Part shown: piece by piece, positions 33,200 through 42,224 of the stretch
Position numbering within the stretch: position 1 is the stretch's first letter
Layout of the letters: each line of letters starts with the position of its first letter
From: Rhodospirillales bacterium
GTDB taxonomy: Bacteria > Pseudomonadota > Alphaproteobacteria > Rhodospirillales > JAPHRK01
Assembly (NCBI GenBank): GCA_026196105.1
Contig: JAPHRK010000024.1
Span: forward strand, 62,001 to 126,000
DNA: 64,000 bases
Direction: 5' to 3'
The notes under the pieces: model-generated
Databases searched by the model: none
What the model was told of the DNA's origin: nothing
What the model saw: the letters and a program-made list of their open reading frames with translations, nothing else
Translations under genes and position numbers: made by a program

Positions 33200-35527
33200 A
33201 TGACAGAGATTAATAAAGTCGCCGTACTCGGCGCCGGTGTCATGGGAGCGGGGATCGCCGCCCATGTCGCCAATGCGGGCTTGCCCGTGGTGTTGCTTGA
33301 TATTGTTCCTGATGGAGCAAAAGACCGCAACGTTGTCGCTTCTGGGGCTATTGCCCAATTATTGAAAACCAAACCTGCGCCTTTGACGTCAAAGCGCAAC
33401 GCAAAGCTCATTACGCCTGGTAACTTGGATGACAATATGGACATGCTGTCCGATTGTGACCTGATTATCGAAGTTGTGATTGAGCGTTTGGATATTAAGC
33501 AGGGTTTGTACAAGAAAATTGATGCCGTTCGCAAGAAAGGCTCAATGGTTGCTTCGAACACCTCAACCATTCCACTTAACCAATTAGTAGATAGCGCGCC
33601 GGATGGATTTGCAGATGATTTTGTTATCATGCACTTCTTCAACCCACCTCGCTATATGCGCCTTTTGGAAATTGTTTCTGGTCCAAAAACACGGCCAGAA
33701 GTGACTAAAGCCATAAGTGAATTTGGTGATGTTAAGCTCGGCAAAGGCGTTGTTCATTGTAAAGATACACCAGGATTTATCGGCAACCGTGTCGGTAACC
33801 TTTGGGGTGTCGCTGCGGCACGTTTTGCTTTTGAAGAAGGCTTAACCGTTGAAGAAGCTGACTCGATTATTGGCAAACCGTTAGGCTTCCCGAAAACCGG
33901 TATATTTGGCTTAGCTGACCTCGTAGGGATCGACTTAACCCCTCATGTCGCTGCTTCCATGCTGAAGAGCTTGCCTGAAAAAGATATGTATCGTGATCTT
34001 TACCAAGAAAACGAATTGATGACGAAAATGATCGCCGATGGATACACAGGGCGTAAAGGTAAAGGTGGTTTCTACCGCATCAATAAAGAAAGCGGTAAAA
34101 AGGTTAAAGAAACTATCAACCTTGTTACAGGTGAGTATGCCCCAACTGTCAAATCGACACTTGCCAGTGCCAAAGCTGGTAAGAAAGGTATCCGCGCTGT
34201 TGTTGAATATGATGATAAAGGTGGGCGCTATGCCTGGAAGGTTCTTTCTCACTCATTATCATATGCTGCGTCAATGGTGCCGGAAATTTCTGATACCATC
34301 TATCAAGTGGATGAAGCCTTAAAAGACGGCTATGCCTGGAAATGGGGTCCATTTGAAATGATCGACAAACTAGGCGCTGCTTGGTTTGCTGAGAAGTTAG
34401 CCGCTGAAGGAATGGAAGTCCCAGAACTTCTAAAAACCGTAGGCGATGGTACTTTCTATCGGGTCGAGAACAATAAGGTCCAATTCATGGAAACCGATGG
34501 TTCTTACAGTGACCTGCCACGTGGCGAAGGTGTTCTCCTTCTTTCTGATATCAAACTTGCCAGCGAACCAGTTTCTAAAAACGGTTCTGCCAGCCTTTGG
34601 GATATTGGCGATGGGGTTATCTGCCTAGAGTTCCACACCAAAATGAACTCACTTGACGATGGCATTGTGGCTCAAATGAAAAAGGCCACCAAGCTGATCG
34701 AAAAAGGTGACTTTAAAGCCTTGGTCATTCACAATGAAGGAGAAAACTTCTCCGTTGGTGCCAATGTTGGTCTTGCATTATTTGCAGCAAACCTTGGCTT
34801 GTGGCCTGTTGTTGAGAGTGCCATGAGCGATGGTCAGAAGACCCTCAAGAAACTTAAATACTCTAAATTCCCTGTTGTTTCTGCGCCTCGTGGTATGGCC
34901 CTTGGCGGTGGTTGTGAAGTCCTGCTTCATAGTGATGCGGTTCAGGCACATGTAGAAACCTACACCGGTTTGGTCGAAGTCGGCGTTGGGGTTATTCCTG
35001 GCTGGGGTGGCTGTAAAGAAATGATCACCCGTCACACCCTAAATAAAAGACGCCCAGGGGGACCAATGTCCGCCATGATGGGTGCTTTTGAAATGATCAG
35101 CACAGCTCAAGTGGCAACCTCTGCTGCTGAAGCTAAAGAAAAATTGATCATGCGTGAAGGCGACGGCATTACCATGAACCGTGATCGTTTATTGGCAGAT
35201 GCAAAAGCTAAAGCTTTAGCATTGTTGGATGGTTATACACCTCCTGAAGAAGTGGAAATTTCCCTTCCAGGGCCAACGGCACTGACCGCGGTTAACCTAG
35301 CCGTAGAAGGTTTTGTCGCTAACGGCATGGCGAAACCCCATGATGCAACCGTCTCCAAAGCATTGGGTCGAGTGTTGACGGGTGGTGATACGGATATGAC
35401 CGAAGTCGTCACTGAGGATCAACTTTACGCTCTTGAGCGCGAAGCTTTCCTCGGATTGTTGAAAACAGAAAAAACCTTGCAGCGGATTGAGCATATGCTC
35501 ACCACTGGCAAGCCGTTAAGAAACTAG
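33200..35527 (+). CDS. 3-Hydroxyacyl-CoA dehydrogenase / enoyl-CoA hydratase fusion (FadN-like order)
   Basis: A 775-residue bifunctional beta-oxidation enzyme. The N-terminal Rossmann domain (about 5-185) has GAGVMGAGIA (11-20) and FFNPPRYMRLLEIV; the HAD C-terminal domain follows with KDTPGFIGNRVG and GRKGKGGFY. The crotonase-like enoyl-CoA hydratase domain comes last (about 465-690, with FSVGANVGL and APRGMALGGGCEVLL). This order is the reverse of E. coli FadB and FadJ and is that of Bacillus FadN. It lies between thiolase and acyl-CoA dehydrogenase genes in the same operon. Confidence 0.93.
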   Translation: MTEINKVAVLGAGVMGAGIAAHVANAGLPVVLLDIVPDGAKDRNVVASGAIAQLLKTKPAPLTSKRNAKLITPGNLDDNMDMLSDCDLIIEVVIERLDIKQGLYKKIDAVRKKGSMVASNTSTIPLNQLVDSAPDGFADDFVIMHFFNPPRYMRLLEIVSGPKTRPEVTKAISEFGDVKLGKGVVHCKDTPGFIGNRVGNLWGVAAARFAFEEGLTVEEADSIIGKPLGFPKTGIFGLADLVGIDLTPHVAASMLKSLPEKDMYRDLYQENELMTKMIADGYTGRKGKGGFYRINKESGKKVKETINLVTGEYAPTVKSTLASAKAGKKGIRAVVEYDDKGGRYAWKVLSHSLSYAASMVPEISDTIYQVDEALKDGYAWKWGPFEMIDKLGAAWFAEKLAAEGMEVPELLKTVGDGTFYRVENNKVQFMETDGSYSDLPRGEGVLLLSDIKLASEPVSKNGSASLWDIGDGVICLEFHTKMNSLDDGIVAQMKKATKLIEKGDFKALVIHNEGENFSVGANVGLALFAANLGLWPVVESAMSDGQKTLKKLKYSKFPVVSAPRGMALGGGCEVLLHSDAVQAHVETYTGLVEVGVGVIPGWGGCKEMITRHTLNKRRPGGPMSAMMGAFEMISTAQVATSAAEAKEKLIMREGDGITMNRDRLLADAKAKALALLDGYTPPEEVEISLPGPTALTAVNLAVEGFVANGMAKPHDATVSKALGRVLTGGDTDMTEVVTEDQLYALEREAFLGLLKTEKTLQRIEHMLTTGKPLRN

Positions 35528-35542
35528 AAGGGGAATAGACCT

Positions 35543-37330
35543 ATGGCTACAGTATATAAAGCACCCCTGCGGGATATGGAGTTTGTCTATTACGAACTTC
35601 TGGGCGGTGAAAAGCTAGCAGAACTTCCAGGCTATGAAGAAGCTGATCCTGATACCGTGAAAGCAATTTGGGAAGAAGCTGGAAAAATTGCTGAAGAAGT
35701 AATGTTCCCTTTGAACAGAACTGGTGACGAAGAAGGATGTCATTTTGAAAACGGTGTCGTTCGGACCCCGAAGGGTTTTAAGGAAGCTTATGACCTTTAC
35801 TGCGAGAGCGGTTTTACAGGTTTAACCGCTGACCCAGAATATGGGGGAATGGGTATGCCTCATTCTGTTGGTTTGATGATCGCAGAAATGATGTCAGCAA
35901 CAAACCACTCGTTCTCAATGTATCCAGGGCTTACTCATGGCGCATATAATGCCATTAATGCTCATGGTTCTGAAGAGCAGAAGAATACTTATCTGCCTAA
36001 ATTTGTTGAAGGCACCTGGAGCGGCACCATGTGCCTCACCGAACCTCAATGCGGAACTGACCTTGGTCTAATTCGGACCAAAGCTGATCCAAAAGAGGAT
36101 GGTTCCTACAACATTAATGGAACGAAGATTTTTATCTCTGCTGGTGAACATGATCTGACAGATAATATTGTTCACCTCGTCTTGGCTCGGATGCCTGATG
36201 CCCCTCCAGGCATTAAAGGTATCAGCCTGTTCTTGGTGCCTAAGTTCCTGATCAAGGAAGATGACAGCCTTGGCCCCCGTAATGGTGTCTCTTGTGGCGC
36301 CATCGAACATAAAATGGGTATCAATGCTAACTCTACTTGTGTGATCAATTTTGATGATGCTGAAGGTTATCTCATTGGGAAGAAACACAAAGGCATGGAA
36401 GCCATGTTCGTGATGATGAACTCAGCCCGTGTCGGTACCGGTATGCAAGGTTTAGCTGCCTGCGAACAGTCCTACCAAGGTGCTGTTGAATATGCTCGTG
36501 AACGGGTTCAAATGCGCTCACTTACAGGTGCTAAGCATCCTGAAATGAAAGCTGACCCCATTATTGTGCATCCTGATGTTCGGCGAATGTTGCTGACTAT
36601 TCGGGCTTATTCTGAAGGCTGCCGGGCTATGTCATCCTGGATTGCTCAGGAGTTAGATCAACACGAAAAGAACCCTGATCCCGTGCGTAAGCAGGAAGCT
36701 GATGACCTTGCTTCTTTGCTAACCCCTGTGATCAAAGCGTTCCAAACCGATGTTGGTTTTGAATCTGCAAACCTTGGTGTTCAGGTTTATGGCGGTCATG
36801 GCTTTATCCGTGAGCATGGTATGGAACAATATGTTCGTGATGCGCGTATCGCTCAACTTTACGAAGGTACCAACGGCATTCAGGCTTTAGATTTGGTCGG
36901 CCGTAAAATGGGTATGCACATGGGACGTTACTTGCGTCGTTTCTTCCATCCAGTTCAAGAATTTATTGAAGCTGAAATGGAAGTGCCTGAAATGAACGAG
37001 TTCGTCATGCCTTTGGCTAAAGCGTTCTCTCGCTTGCAACAAGCCAGCGCTTGGATTGCTCAAGAAGGTATGAAAAATCCTGATCAAGCTGGTGCAGCTT
37101 CAGTTGATTATCTTCGTATGTTTGGTCTGGTTACTTTGGCTTACATGTGGGCACGTATGGCGAAAATTGCCTTGGCAAAACAAGACGGCGACGAAGCTAA
37201 GTTTTACCAAGCTAAGATTAAAACGGCTCGTTTTTATATGCAGAAACTCTTGCCTCAAACAGGTTCATTATTCTCTACTATCATGACCGGTAGTGAAACT
37301 CTGATGGATTTTGACGAAGAGTTTTTCTAG
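35543..37330 (+). CDS. Acyl-CoA dehydrogenase with C-terminal extension (DmdC/AcdB-like)
   Basis: A 595-residue flavoenzyme that introduces the first double bond in acyl-CoA degradation. It has the FAD-binding GTMCLTEPQCGTDL and INGTKIFISAGEHD blocks, and the catalytic region YVRDARIAQLYEGTNGIQALDL. The extra 120 C-terminal residues (about 465-595) are the acyl-CoA dehydrogenase C-terminal domain found in the 595-residue subfamily that includes 3-methylmercaptopropionyl-CoA dehydrogenase DmdC as well as fatty acyl enzymes. Its operon position favours general fatty-acid oxidation. A terminator follows. Confidence 0.92.
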   Translation: MATVYKAPLRDMEFVYYELLGGEKLAELPGYEEADPDTVKAIWEEAGKIAEEVMFPLNRTGDEEGCHFENGVVRTPKGFKEAYDLYCESGFTGLTADPEYGGMGMPHSVGLMIAEMMSATNHSFSMYPGLTHGAYNAINAHGSEEQKNTYLPKFVEGTWSGTMCLTEPQCGTDLGLIRTKADPKEDGSYNINGTKIFISAGEHDLTDNIVHLVLARMPDAPPGIKGISLFLVPKFLIKEDDSLGPRNGVSCGAIEHKMGINANSTCVINFDDAEGYLIGKKHKGMEAMFVMMNSARVGTGMQGLAACEQSYQGAVEYARERVQMRSLTGAKHPEMKADPIIVHPDVRRMLLTIRAYSEGCRAMSSWIAQELDQHEKNPDPVRKQEADDLASLLTPVIKAFQTDVGFESANLGVQVYGGHGFIREHGMEQYVRDARIAQLYEGTNGIQALDLVGRKMGMHMGRYLRRFFHPVQEFIEAEMEVPEMNEFVMPLAKAFSRLQQASAWIAQEGMKNPDQAGAASVDYLRMFGLVTLAYMWARMAKIALAKQDGDEAKFYQAKIKTARFYMQKLLPQTGSLFSTIMTGSETLMDFDEEFF

Positions 37331-37346
37331 GACATCACGCTATAAT

Positions 37347-37386
37347 TTCTTCCTGGCAGTATAAAATTCTGCCAGGAAGAATTTTT
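37347..37386 (+). terminator. Rho-independent terminator of the beta-oxidation operon
   Basis: A perfect 13-bp stem TTCTTCCTGGCAG / CTGCCAGGAAGAA (37347-37359 and 37369-37381) with an AT-rich 9-base loop, followed by five T, 17 bases after the acyl-CoA dehydrogenase stop. Confidence 0.92.
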
Positions 37387-37452
37387 CTTGATTGCTTCTT
37401 AACATTTCCCAATGACATTGTTGTTTTAGCCGATACAATAAACACCTAAATA

Positions 37453-38277
37453 ATGAGGGTGTTTGGCTTGTTTTCAGTGTATGATAGTAGTAAGTCCTAT
37501 GTTTTTTTAATCACTTGGCTAAAAAAGATATTTTTTAGCTTTCTTGGGACTCTTTTTCTTCTTTCAACCTTTCCCGCCAAGGCTGAAACTCCCTCTTTAA
37601 GAGTCCTTGTTCAAAAATCAAAACCAAAATTTTTTTTATATGAAGCTGGTAGGCTTGGCCTTTGTGATGAAATTTATTTACGGCTGAAAGAACGCCTTTC
37701 CGCAAGAGGCATTAATCTTAAAATAGACGCTAATTATACACCGATTAAACGCATTCTTCTTGAGCTTGAAAAAGGTTTGGGGGACGGGTTTTGTGGGGCT
37801 GGGCGTAATGCAGCCAGAGAAGCTAGAGTTATCTATTCTACTAATCCCATTTATGTCGTTTCAAATGTCGTCGCGACCCAAAGAGATAACCCAACGAACC
37901 CGAAATCTTTTCAAGACTTAGCCAAAGAAGGTGTAACGGTTGGAGCTTATTTCGGTACGGCATCAGCTACTTTTTTGAAAAAACAAAAAGGTGTGAAAGT
38001 TGATGATCACTTTAAAACCCTAAAAGAGGGGCTTGAACGAGTCTCTTTAGGAAAGCTAACGTACTTTTATTACCATGACCTTGGTTTAAACTATTTAGTA
38101 AAAAACTTACCTTATCTTCTCCGTGTCGTTCCTACGAAATTCAGGACAATTAACCAGTGGATGATTTACAGTAAAGAAACACCTGAGCACCTACGTAAGG
38201 CTATGGACCACGAGATTTCAGAGATGATAAAAAGTGGAGAGATGGATAAAATTCATGCTAAGTTCTTCATACCCTAG
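37453..38277 (+). CDS. Periplasmic solute-binding-like protein
   Basis: A 274-residue secreted protein of the family-3 extracellular solute-binding type. An N-terminal hydrophobic segment (about 25-42, FFSFLGTLFLLST) ending in AKAE suggests signal peptidase cleavage. The mature protein has LRVLVQKSKPKFFLYE, a LEKGLGDGFCGA block and the hinge-like SLGKLTYFYYHDLGLNYLV. It stands alone, without ABC permease or ATPase genes, and similar orphan proteins often act as sensors or partners of other receptors. No clear ribosome site precedes the ATG; start uncertain. Confidence 0.75.
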   Translation: MRVFGLFSVYDSSKSYVFLITWLKKIFFSFLGTLFLLSTFPAKAETPSLRVLVQKSKPKFFLYEAGRLGLCDEIYLRLKERLSARGINLKIDANYTPIKRILLELEKGLGDGFCGAGRNAAREARVIYSTNPIYVVSNVVATQRDNPTNPKSFQDLAKEGVTVGAYFGTASATFLKKQKGVKVDDHFKTLKEGLERVSLGKLTYFYYHDLGLNYLVKNLPYLLRVVPTKFRTINQWMIYSKETPEHLRKAMDHEISEMIKSGEMDKIHAKFFIP

Positions 38278-38306
38278 GGTTAAGTGAACGGACTGGATAA
38301 ACTCTC

Positions 38307-38846
38307 ATGCATCTTATCTTTCGCGGGGCTTTTGCTGCTGTTCGTGCCTCTCGTCGGCCGCAGCTAGCGCCGCTTGAAGAATCTGTAGTTTCTTTCCGAG
38401 TTTGGCTGAATGACCTAGATACCAACTTTCATATGACCAATGGCCGATATTTGACGGTAATGGATTTAGGCAAAATTGACCTTGGCATTCGCTCACCTTT
38501 TTTCGTAACCCTTATGAGAAAAAAGAAATGGCGGCCTATCCTTGGTGGTGCCTTAATCCGTTACGCAGCCCCTGTTCATCTTTTCGAAAAATGTACGCTA
38601 CGCACCCGCATCGTTGGTTGGGATGAAAAGTGGTTTTATATGGAACATCGTCTGGAAGTAAGAGGTAAGCTAGCAGCCTTATCTATAGTTAAAGGGTTGT
38701 TCCGTGTGCCGGGAAAATCCATATCCTCTGCTGAAATGGCTGTTGCTATGGGCGTTGACCCAATTTCCCCACAATTGCCTCAATATGTGGCTGATTGGGT
38801 TGATTCTGAAAAGAGTTTTGACGAAGAAGTTGAAAGAGAGCAATAA
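38307..38846 (+). CDS. Acyl-CoA thioesterase-like hot-dog protein
   Basis: A 179-residue protein with a single hot-dog fold of the 4HBT_2/THEM6 type. The N-terminal motif WLNDLDTNFHMTNGRYLTVMDLG replaces the classic DTDxxGHVNN block and keeps the acidic Asp and the Asn near the thioester site, followed by a strand-rich core (CTLRTRIVGWDEKWFYMEH). It would hydrolyse acyl-CoA or acyl-ACP thioesters, substrate unknown. It precedes a KefB-like antiporter by 39 bases on the same strand. Confidence 0.8.
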   Translation: MHLIFRGAFAAVRASRRPQLAPLEESVVSFRVWLNDLDTNFHMTNGRYLTVMDLGKIDLGIRSPFFVTLMRKKKWRPILGGALIRYAAPVHLFEKCTLRTRIVGWDEKWFYMEHRLEVRGKLAALSIVKGLFRVPGKSISSAEMAVAMGVDPISPQLPQYVADWVDSEKSFDEEVEREQ

Positions 38847-38885
38847 GCGCTTGGTAAAACTGGGGTTTCCCCCCTATTTTAAGTA

Positions 38886-40499
38886 ATGCCTGATACTCAT
38901 TACCTCTATGATGTCATTATCTTTCTTGTTGCTACAGTCCTTGTCGTCCCACTTTTTGAACGATTAAAGGCCAGCCCTTTGGTTGGCTATCTTTTGGCGG
39001 GGATGGTCATTGGGCCGTCTGGTTTAGCTTTGGTTGATGATTCTGACTCCGTTCGTAACCTTGCTGAGCTTGGGGTTGTGGTTCTTTTATTCACTGTTGG
39101 GCTTGAACTTCCCTTTAATCGCCTTAGGGTCATGGGTGGGGCGGTTTTCGGCTTAGGAATGGTCCAAATTGGTGTGATCGGTGCCATTTTCTTTTTTATG
39201 GCTCAATGGGCAGGGTTAGACGCAGCGGCTGCAATTGTCATTGGGGCGGCCTTAGCCCTATCCTCTACCGCCGTTGTTCTTCAGCTTCTAGTCGAACGCC
39301 GTGAACTTTCAAGTCGTTTTGGTCGGTCTGCAATCGCCTTACTTCTTCTCCAAGATCTTTCAGTTGGCCCTATTTTAGTTTTAATACCAGTTCTTGGTCA
39401 GGCTGAAGTCTCAGTTTGGGAAGCTCTCGGCATTGCAGGGCTTAAAGCACTGCTTGTCTTGGGCGTTCTTGTTTTGGTTGGGCGCGTCGTGATTAAACCT
39501 TTGTTTAAAATAGCCGCTTCTGCCAAAGCCTCGGAACTTAATACTGCTTTGATCTTGCTGCTTATAATTGCGACAGGAATGGCAACCCACCAAGCAGGCT
39601 TATCTATGGCACTTGGTGCTTTTATTGCTGGAATGCTCCTAGCCGATACAGAGTATCGTTCAGAAGTAACTAAAGATATTCAGCCTTTCCGTGGTTTGTT
39701 GTTAGGCTTGTTTTTCATGTCAGTAGGGATGTTTATTGATCTCCAATTTGCTTGGGACAATTTGGGGAAAGTTTGTGTGCTGTTGGTTGTTCTGCTCGGG
39801 GTTAAAACCATAATTATTGGCGGTGCAGCAAGGGTTCAGGGGTTTAAAACTGCAACCTCTCTTCGTCTTGGTCTTATTCTTTCTCAGGGGGGGGAATTTG
39901 CTTTTGCCTTTTTCAGTCTGGCAGTTGGGGTTGGGATTGTTGAGGGAGAGATTGCTCAGCTATTGATGATTGTTGTTGCTCTTTCAATGGCGGTTACGCC
40001 GCTGCTGGCTGTCGTTGCCGCCAAGACCGCCCATAAGCTTGAGCCCCTTACTGTTCCTGGGCTAGAAGCCCTTGGAGCTGCCGCTATTGGCCTTGAAGGG
40101 CATGTCGTTCTTTTTGGCTATGGGGAGGTAGGGAAAACTCTTGCAGAACGGCTGCTTGCCATGAATATTCCGCTGCTGATCATCGAAAGCGACCCTCGCC
40201 TTGTGTTGGAAGGGCAGGGGATAAATCATCCTGTTTTCAAAGCGAATGCTATGCATCCAGAAACTCTTTTAGCCGCCCGTATCGAAGAAGCGCAATCTGT
40301 TGTGATTTCTCTTGGGCAAGCGACAGGACCTTCTCAGTTAATTGCGACTCTTCGTTACCTTTTCCCAAATCTAAAAATTATCGCAAATGCTAGAGATGAG
40401 GCCCATGCGAAGAAGTTAACCAAGGCTGGAGCAAACGAAACATCTGTTGAAATTCAAAACCCAGGGCACAGACTCGCCGAAAAGTTGATTGATCGTTAA
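38886..40499 (+). CDS. Monovalent cation:proton antiporter (CPA2, KefB-like) with TrkA-N domain
   Basis: A 537-residue membrane protein. About twelve helices (1-390) carry CPA2 features: ALALSSTAVVLQLL, ALGAFIAGMLLADTEYR and LILSQGGEFAFAFF. The C-terminal RCK/TrkA-N domain (about 408-537) begins with HVVLFGYGEVGKTLAERLL, a dinucleotide-binding GxGxxG fold that gates potassium export in Kef systems. The likely role is K+/H+ exchange in pH or electrophile stress. No KefF/KefG quinone oxidoreductase partner is adjacent. Confidence 0.92.
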   Translation: MPDTHYLYDVIIFLVATVLVVPLFERLKASPLVGYLLAGMVIGPSGLALVDDSDSVRNLAELGVVVLLFTVGLELPFNRLRVMGGAVFGLGMVQIGVIGAIFFFMAQWAGLDAAAAIVIGAALALSSTAVVLQLLVERRELSSRFGRSAIALLLLQDLSVGPILVLIPVLGQAEVSVWEALGIAGLKALLVLGVLVLVGRVVIKPLFKIAASAKASELNTALILLLIIATGMATHQAGLSMALGAFIAGMLLADTEYRSEVTKDIQPFRGLLLGLFFMSVGMFIDLQFAWDNLGKVCVLLVVLLGVKTIIIGGAARVQGFKTATSLRLGLILSQGGEFAFAFFSLAVGVGIVEGEIAQLLMIVVALSMAVTPLLAVVAAKTAHKLEPLTVPGLEALGAAAIGLEGHVVLFGYGEVGKTLAERLLAMNIPLLIIESDPRLVLEGQGINHPVFKANAMHPETLLAARIEEAQSVVISLGQATGPSQLIATLRYLFPNLKIIANARDEAHAKKLTKAGANETSVEIQNPGHRLAEKLIDR

Positions 40500-40639
40500 T
40501 TGAAAGCACTGTATGGTAGTTGCCTCAATAATTTCACATTAAAAGGTCTAGATTAACTGTGAAACTTGGGTAATCTTAAAAACATTAAGGTTGCTGACTT
40601 ATAGCTCAGTAAGCTGATTTTGAGTCTAAGGGGGAGACA

Positions 40640-41422
40640 TTGAATTTTGATTTAGAAAAGGCATTAGCCAAACTAAAACAGGAATTCATTGAAAGCAGTG
40701 GAGATCGCCTGGACGAGATTGATGCTGCAATTGACAGGATTTTCAAAGAGACGGGCGATCGCGAAGCTGACTACTTCCAGATGCAGCGCGATATCCATAG
40801 CATTAAGGGATCTGCCGGAACCCATGGATTTAACGCGGTAACGGTTATTGCCCATCGTGTGGAAGATTATATCGAATCAACTCGTCGTTTGACTAAGACA
40901 CAGCTTCAAGACGTGCAGGTTTATGTAGACCGTATCCGTGAAATCATGGAAGCGGGTAAGGACCCATCAGAGTCAGAACTCAATAAAATCCTTCATGGTC
41001 TCCCCTCAAGTACCCAGCAAGCTACTGTAAGTGAGCAAGAAGTCAAAAACCTAACAGTTCTTTTGGTTATGCCTAAAGGGGTACAGCGTAAACTCATTGG
41101 TACTGAGTTGGCTTCGTGTGGATTTGAAATCTCCTTTTCAGAAAACCCTGTTGAAGCGATCAGTCTCGCCTTATCCATAAAGCCAGACATTATTGTTTCG
41201 TCAACAGAATTTGAAGAAATGACTGGCATTGAGCTGGCAAATGTCTTTAAAGCGATCAAAATTACAAGAGAGATGAACTTTGTTCTGACCACCAGCCACG
41301 ACGACGGCGACCCTGCTCTGAGTGAACTCCCCGAAGGCACCTCTATCATCCATAAAAGCGGTGATTTTGCTGAGGAGCTAACCGAATGCCTGATTAATAT
41401 GGGTGTCTTCGGTAAGGTTTAA
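40640..41422 (+). CDS. Hpt domain protein with degenerate receiver
   Basis: A 260-residue protein. The N-terminal Hpt domain (about 1-105) has the phosphorylation motif DIHSIKGSAGTHGF with His53. A receiver-like domain (about 135-255) begins LTVLLVMPKGVQRK, but the phosphoacceptor position reads IIVSSTEF, with Ser where Asp is expected, and the acidic pocket is missing; the late Lys is kept (IHKSGDF). So it can receive phosphate on His but the receiver is probably a protein-binding pseudoreceiver. It starts at TTG with a strong AAGGGGGA site. It lies directly upstream of the polysaccharide locus promoter and may couple signalling to it. Confidence 0.8.
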   Translation: MNFDLEKALAKLKQEFIESSGDRLDEIDAAIDRIFKETGDREADYFQMQRDIHSIKGSAGTHGFNAVTVIAHRVEDYIESTRRLTKTQLQDVQVYVDRIREIMEAGKDPSESELNKILHGLPSSTQQATVSEQEVKNLTVLLVMPKGVQRKLIGTELASCGFEISFSENPVEAISLALSIKPDIIVSSTEFEEMTGIELANVFKAIKITREMNFVLTTSHDDGDPALSELPEGTSIIHKSGDFAEELTECLINMGVFGKV

Positions 41423-41484
41423 AGACAATCTCAATATCTATGACTACAAATATACTTTGATACCGCTTGTTGTGGCGCTTTTGC

Positions 41485-41535
41485 GTTCACAACATGAACA
41501 ATGGCTTGACGTTCATGCTGTGAACGGTGTATATT
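41485..41535 (+). promoter_or_regulatory. Promoter with paired dyad operators at the head of the polysaccharide locus
   Basis: TTGACG (41506-41511) and TATATT (41530-41535) are 18 bases apart. Two 15-base elements, GTTCACAACATGAAC (41485-41499) and GTTCATGCTGTGAAC (41511-41525), are near-perfect reverse complements of each other (14 of 15) and each is itself a GTTCA...TGAAC dyad, 26 bases centre to centre. They flank and overlap the -35 box, the layout of a repressor operator. Confidence 0.65.
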
Positions 41536-41564
41536 TTGCTCGATTTTTGGAACCGAGGCAAGGT

Positions 41565-42224
41565 ATGTCTGAAGGTAAGTTTAAAGAGCAGGGCGATAGG
41601 CAGTTAGCTGAAGCAACTCTTGAGTTGATGGGGGCTATTGAAGAGGGATGTGATGTTTCTCAGCGTAGTCTTGCCCAGCGCATGGGAGTTGCTCTTGGGT
41701 TGACCAATGCTTTAATAAAGCGTTCTGTCAAAAAAGGCCTCCTTAAGGTCAAAGAAGCGCCAGCTCGCCGCTTTGCCTATTATATGACCCCAAAGGGTTT
41801 CCAAGAAAAAACCCGCCTTACTGCAGAGTATTTAACCACTTCTCTAGATTTTTTCCGGACTGCAAGAGGCCAGTATGCTGAAGCAATAACATACTGTGTC
41901 AATCGAGGTTGGACTAGAATTGCATTCTATGGTGCAAGTGAGCTTGCTGAGATCGCCGTGTTGGCAGCCCATGAGGTCGAGCTTCATCCTGTTGCTATCG
42001 TTGCGCCGGGAAGAAATATCGCAGCGGTTGGTGGTTGTCCTGTTGTTGGTTCTTTGAAGGATTTAGAGGATGTTGATGCTGTTATTATAACGGATGCACA
42101 GGCACCTCAATCGATTTTTGAAGCTTTAAGTAAAGCTATTTCCTATGAGCGGATTGTAACTCCAGACCTTCTGCACGTTAGTCGTGGGCCTTCTGGTATT
42201 GAAGGGGGGGAGGAGGCGACATGA
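41565..42224 (+). CDS. Winged-helix regulator with Rossmann-like C-terminal domain
   Basis: A 219-residue protein. The N-terminal part (about 5-85) is a MarR-like winged helix (QRSLAQRMGVALGLTNALIKRSV recognised as HTH, then AYYMTPKGFQEKTRL). The C-terminal part (about 100-200) resembles the small Rossmann fold of sugar-nucleotide-associated regulators: TRIAFYGASELAEIAVLAA and a VVGSLKDLEDVDAVIITD block. I have seen this type in surface-polysaccharide loci beside NusG-like genes. The ATG at 41565 fits the promoter and AGGCAAGG site; an in-frame GTG at 41403 would place the start upstream of the promoter. Its stop overlaps the antiterminator start (ATGA). Confidence 0.75.
   Translation: MSEGKFKEQGDRQLAEATLELMGAIEEGCDVSQRSLAQRMGVALGLTNALIKRSVKKGLLKVKEAPARRFAYYMTPKGFQEKTRLTAEYLTTSLDFFRTARGQYAEAITYCVNRGWTRIAFYGASELAEIAVLAAHEVELHPVAIVAPGRNIAAVGGCPVVGSLKDLEDVDAVIITDAQAPQSIFEALSKAISYERIVTPDLLHVSRGPSGIEGGEEAT

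Noticed and set aside
33190-33642. A 150-codon minus-strand frame inside the HAD/ECH gene
   Set aside because: It is antisense to a clear enzyme gene, with no ribosome site or family resemblance.
37410-37436. Possible sigma-28 promoter (GCCGATAC) before the solute-binding protein gene
   Set aside because: The -10-like box is good, but no TAAA lies at the correct distance upstream.
41403-41564. N-terminal extension of the winged-helix regulator from a GTG at 41403
   Set aside because: It would span the promoter and operators, overlap the upstream gene, and add 54 residues without recognisable features.
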